Below are positions 62,301 to 64,000 of a stretch of DNA of 64,000 nt, in pieces; the first letter of the stretch is position 1; every line of letters begins with the position of its first letter. This DNA is from Glycomyces salinus (GTDB taxonomy: Bacteria > Actinomycetota > Actinomycetes > Mycobacteriales > Micromonosporaceae). The position numbers and the translations under genes are program-made. The DNA lies in contig NZ_JAELXW010000003.1 in NCBI RefSeq assembly GCF_016428645.1, positions 145,281-209,280 of the forward strand, written 5' to 3'. The notes under the pieces are model-generated. The model was not told where the DNA came from. It ran no database searches and worked only from the letters and a program-made list of their open reading frames with translations.

Positions 62301-62430
62301 GATCGGGCACCGTCCGCGATTGAAGCCGCCGCGGTGCGCGGAGATCGACCGGACCCACGGCGCGACGTGCCGGGCGCATGACGCGCGTATGCCGCCGGGA
62401 CCACGTCGAGCCCGTCCTGTCAGAGCCTGA
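59314..62430 (+). CDS. AfsR/SARP-like regulator (BTAD, NB-ARC, TPR)
   Basis: ATG 59314 follows GAGGGAG; the longer frame from 58321 is antisense noise. The product is 1038 aa: winged-helix Trans_reg_C (about 1-95), BTAD helices (about 100-245), NB-ARC ATPase (about 270-580) and TPR repeats (about 640-990). The Walker A region reads G298-V-G-G-G-G303-K304-M305, with Met in place of the usual Thr/Ser, while VLVVLDNA is intact. After DIGVP the frame shifts at a C5 run; the other frame gives DSADAADLAGSG and stops at 62323. It may control local or secondary-metabolite genes. Confidence 0.8.
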   Translation: MRFRILGALEVWNAGDRIRIAGVTRSKALAVLLAEANHTVPLHRMVTALWDEDPPATSRRQVQNAVASMRREMAANGGDPIERVGDGYRLVTDDLDWLDFKHDVARAQTCAAAGRPSEAEQLLLRALDLWEGPALAGLSGKLIESAARRMDEARLSANEDLIDAELALGRFGSAIERARDLLANHPSRQKTAGQLMLALHLAGRNEESLQIYSDLRARLADELGLAPDGSLQRLHGQILRGEAPNPAVTAEPPPPRPDLPTPAQLPADISGFVGREGELAELDMLLKQDRAAAAIPTGVGGGGKMALAVHWGHRHRDDFPDGQLYVNLRGYDTAEPLAPIEALGSMLRSLGYPGESIPTDLDEAAALYRSLLADREVLVVLDNARTVAQVSPLLPGGRGTVTIVTSRERLRGLTAMHGARSITLNPLGARDAVELLASVVGEERLRADPEAAQRIGELCAGHPLALRVAGANLASRSHDSVSEFAAQLAEDNDRLKLLSVDGDPNVAVTATFDRSFAALDRGPQSLLCRLGVLPGEDFTAEMAMAIGSGPEADDERSLSALVDGHLLANHRPGRYRFHDLVRLYARQRQQELLTDTERERTIERFIDWHRRTRLVDEFDNVVDACRQWSDHPRVWQLTVALRPQLNTGYGLVLLRELAERALSVAESNGDMPGVAHMHTFLSGIASVMGDLRTGVRHGEIAIGLIRDHGCGDEDGMIRASHGSLLSNLGRPADAEPLMREALSAAEDLGDTRAVIVRSGNLGAIRRKLGKYDQAERCLVRAAEMAEQRGRDFGSYAVLARVFLDTGRFAETDRILAVAMRKATDSPRKKILALLARGDLRRRTGDAARARADLTEALDLARQYHLRSDELEARCHLASLRGDEGDTARALRDIRALLSELDGTRDFRVLGETLLAAADISLDAGLPMAAVEYAERARQNFGARHIPLRHGQSLMALARAHAALGAPETARAHAQRALDIFTDIGVPRLGRRCGPRRIGHRPRLKPPRCAEIDRTHGATCRAHDARMPPGPRRARPVRA

Positions 62431-62640
62431 GGCGGCCCAGTTCCGTGCGGGAGGCCACCCCGAGCTTCGGATAGGCCTTGTACAGGTGGTATCCGACGGT
62501 GCGCGGACTCAGATACAGCTGGTCGCCGATCTCCCGGTTGGTCAGGCCCGCCGCCGCGGCGGCGCCGTACTGCCCGCGAGCGAACTGGGACTGGGCCGAA
62601 TGGGCCAGCGACCGCACGAGCGGTCCCGCTGCCCCGCCCT
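62420..62640 (-). pseudogene. LuxR-family regulator, C-terminal HTH fragment
   Basis: The frame ends with AAGLTNREIGDQLYLSPRTVGYHLYKAYPKLGVASRTELGRL, a complete LuxR helix-turn-helix, but the sensor/ATPase part is missing. Upstream it fuses, out of frame, to a truncated FMN reductase gene. It is the remnant of a large LuxR-type regulator after a deletion. Confidence 0.65.
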
Positions 62641-62961
62641 CTCCTTCATGTAGAAGTCGATGGCGTGCTTGAGCGAGGCCGGATACGAGTGGTTGTACTC
62701 GGGAGTGACGATCACGAAGGCGTCGGCGTGGTGGAGGCGCCCGCCGAGTCCGGAGACGGCTTCGCTCGGCGTCCCCGGCGTCGCCCACTGGTCGTCCTCG
62801 GACAGGTAGTGCGGCATGTCGAGCTCGGTCAGGTCGATGAGGTCGACCTCGAAGCGGCCGTGTTCGACAGCCTGCTCGGCGATCCACTTCGCGGGAACGG
62901 GCCCCCACCGGCCCGCGCGGGTCGAACCGATGATGACCGCGAGATTGAGTTTCTCGAACAT
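62542..62961 (-). pseudogene. NADPH-dependent FMN reductase, 3'-truncated
   Basis: From ATG 62961 the product reads LNLAVIIGSTRAGRWGPVPAKWI (flavin phosphate loop GSTR), then LDMPHYLSEDDQW and VTPEYNHSYPASLKHAIDFYMKE, all typical of flavodoxin-like FMN reductases. After residue about 105 the family sequence stops and unrelated Arg/Pro-rich residues follow. Normal members have about 180 residues. The junction near 62640 leads into the LuxR fragment. Confidence 0.7.
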
Positions 62962-63432
62962 GATGCTCCTTGCGAGGGTTCCGAGGCGAATGGTCGTGAA
63001 CGGTTCCGACGCTATGGGCCGTATGACCGGCCGGTCATCAGTCACGCGACTGGTCGACCGCCGACGCGCCCGGGGCGTGCAGAGGAGATGCCGCGGACAT
63101 GCAATCGACGTGCAGGTCTGGTCCAGGCTGGTTGCGGCAGATCGACTCTGGGCAAGGAGCACCCGATGGGAGAACGAATCCGCAAGTCCGCGTCGGCCGG
63201 TCGCTTCGCCGCTCGAGCGGTCGCACCGGCCTGACGGCCACCGAACCGCAGCCGGGGGCGCCGGATCCAACACCCGATCCCGATCCGGCGTCCCCGACTG
63301 CTCTGCCGATATCGGAGACTCTCATGTCGCAAGGAAATCAGAGGAGCCCTCAGGCCGGAGGGCATCACCGACCATTCGATCGAGAACATCCGACGCGGAT
63401 GGCAGGAACTGCTCGACGGGCACCTGATCGAC
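62962..63432. other. Intergenic or decayed 5' region of the WXG-like gene
   Basis: ATG 63165 after AAGGAG starts a 22-codon basic frame that stops at 63231-63233. A second frame then reads PDPTPDPDPASPTALP, and a third (from about 63331) EIRGALRPEGITDHSIENIRRGW leading into the WXG-like gene. This looks like one 5' end broken by frameshifts. Confidence 0.4.
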
Positions 63433-63963
63433 GTGCCAGAGCGACTGGGGAGCAATCTCGCCCGGCTCTCCCGGCACTGGGAAGGCGACGACTTCGACGC
63501 CTTCGCCGAACAGGTCGAGGTCGCGCGGTCGAACCTCATCGAGGCGCTCGACGAGATCGACGCCGCGAGAGCCGAGCTCGAGTACCTCGAGGAGCGGCTC
63601 TACGCCGACCAGGGCGGCGACTCGGGGGAGGTCCCCTTCCCCGCCCCGGACGTCTGGCGAGCCGGCAGCAGCATGATCAACGACTCCAAGATCCATGTGC
63701 GCCCGGCCTGGGCCAGCGGCGACTGCGCGAAGGACCGAGGAGAGGGCGAGAGCTGGGAGAACCTGGGACTGCCCGAGGACTTCACCCAGTCCGTGGAGAA
63801 CCTGGTCGAGCAGCGGGCGTCGCAGTACGTGGCGAGCGGGATGGACCCCGAACAGGCCCGGCAGCAGGCGATGTCGGACTACGACCAGAGCAGCGAGACC
63901 TGGCTGACCGAGGACGAGGACGTCTGGGGAATTGGAAACGAGGACGACGACCCCTACGCATGA
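63433..63963 (+). CDS. WXG-like type VII secretion protein, probably 5'-disrupted
   Basis: The only start in frame is GTG 63433, but the same frame is coding-like from about 63331, so the N-terminus is probably damaged. The product is 176 aa: a helix pair with HWEGDDFDAF (WxG turn), YADQGGDSGEVPFPAPDVW and KIHVRP. These parallel NGWQGSDFDAF, LQGGDSHELPYPAPQYW and KIHIRP of the protein at 13328. The ends also match (ETWLTEDEDVWG and DPYA/DPYV). The Gly-rich region of the other protein is absent. Likely an ESX-exported protein or its relic. Confidence 0.6.
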   Translation: MPERLGSNLARLSRHWEGDDFDAFAEQVEVARSNLIEALDEIDAARAELEYLEERLYADQGGDSGEVPFPAPDVWRAGSSMINDSKIHVRPAWASGDCAKDRGEGESWENLGLPEDFTQSVENLVEQRASQYVASGMDPEQARQQAMSDYDQSSETWLTEDEDVWGIGNEDDDPYA

Positions 63964-63988
63964 CCGATCGGCCCACGCGAACAGGGGC

Positions 63989-64000
63989 GGGGGGGGGGGG
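63989..64000. other. Terminal poly-G run
   Basis: The window ends with twelve consecutive G. Such a run at the edge is more likely a sequencing or assembly artefact at a contig end than real sequence. Confidence 0.6.

Noticed and set aside
1..64000. CRISPR array, rRNA genes, transposase or integrase genes
   Set aside because: I looked for regularly spaced repeats, rRNA-like sequence and recombinase motifs and found none; repeats present are the tRNA copies, the dinG 33-mers and single inverted repeats.

Overview
The window is high-GC actinobacterial DNA. It has many GTG starts, tightly packed genes and strong G+C bias at third codon positions. It encodes mycothiol synthase (MshD) and carries an HspR-type HAIR operator, an IdeR/DmdR-type iron box, an XRE(DUF5753)/DUF397 pair and an AfsR/SARP-like regulator. 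Type VII secretion-like (WXG) proteins and the protein mix fit a filamentous or soil actinomycete, possibly Glycomycetaceae; the family-level guess is inference.

Layout. 1-9 kb: the 3' part of a flotillin-like gene, a giant AAA DNA-repair-type ATPase, a ClC transporter and a BRCT-tailed acidic protein. 9-15 kb: a DUF4259 remnant, a DUF4386 membrane protein, a degenerate minus-strand cluster (one reading frame broken by an in-frame TAA), then a three-gene unit of helical ESX-like protein, lipoprotein and WXG/PPE-like protein. 15-30 kb: clpB under a HAIR operator, a BASS transporter, a run of exported proteins, an XRE-NACHT-membrane protein, an Rv3235-like protein, DUF952, a DUF4190-type membrane protein, a DEDDh exonuclease and tRNA-Arg. 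29-42 kb: an AlkZ-like protein, a coupled GroES-like/tyrA/DUF885 operon, AI-2E transporter plus DinG helicase, DUF47 plus PiT phosphate transport behind a candidate PHO box, Nudix, mshD, tRNA-Ser(TGA), and an iron-boxed FhuF-like reductase.

43-58 kb is the most unusual region. tRNA-Ser(GCT) at 43000-43089 is followed by two further copies of its 3' half plus terminator (about 102 bp each, from 45566 and 57842). These three direct repeats bound two tandem elements. Element A (about 2.5 kb) carries one AlbA_2/Schlafen-like ATP-binding gene. Element B (about 12 kb) carries a two-component system with a membrane serine hydrolase, VOC and MerR/TipA-like genes, an XRE/DUF397 module with two small divergent genes, a TIGR04141/DUF6119-like probable nuclease and small membrane proteins. 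Both elements share end sequences. I see no integrase in either, so they look like satellites or decayed tRNA islands.

58-64 kb holds a questin-oxidase-like gene broken by an in-frame TGA, a SARP-NB-ARC-TPR regulator with a defective P-loop and a frameshifted tail, a junction between broken FMN-reductase and LuxR genes, and a second WXG-like gene. That gene shares its C-terminal tail with the one near 14 kb. The window ends in a run of twelve G, which suggests an assembly end.
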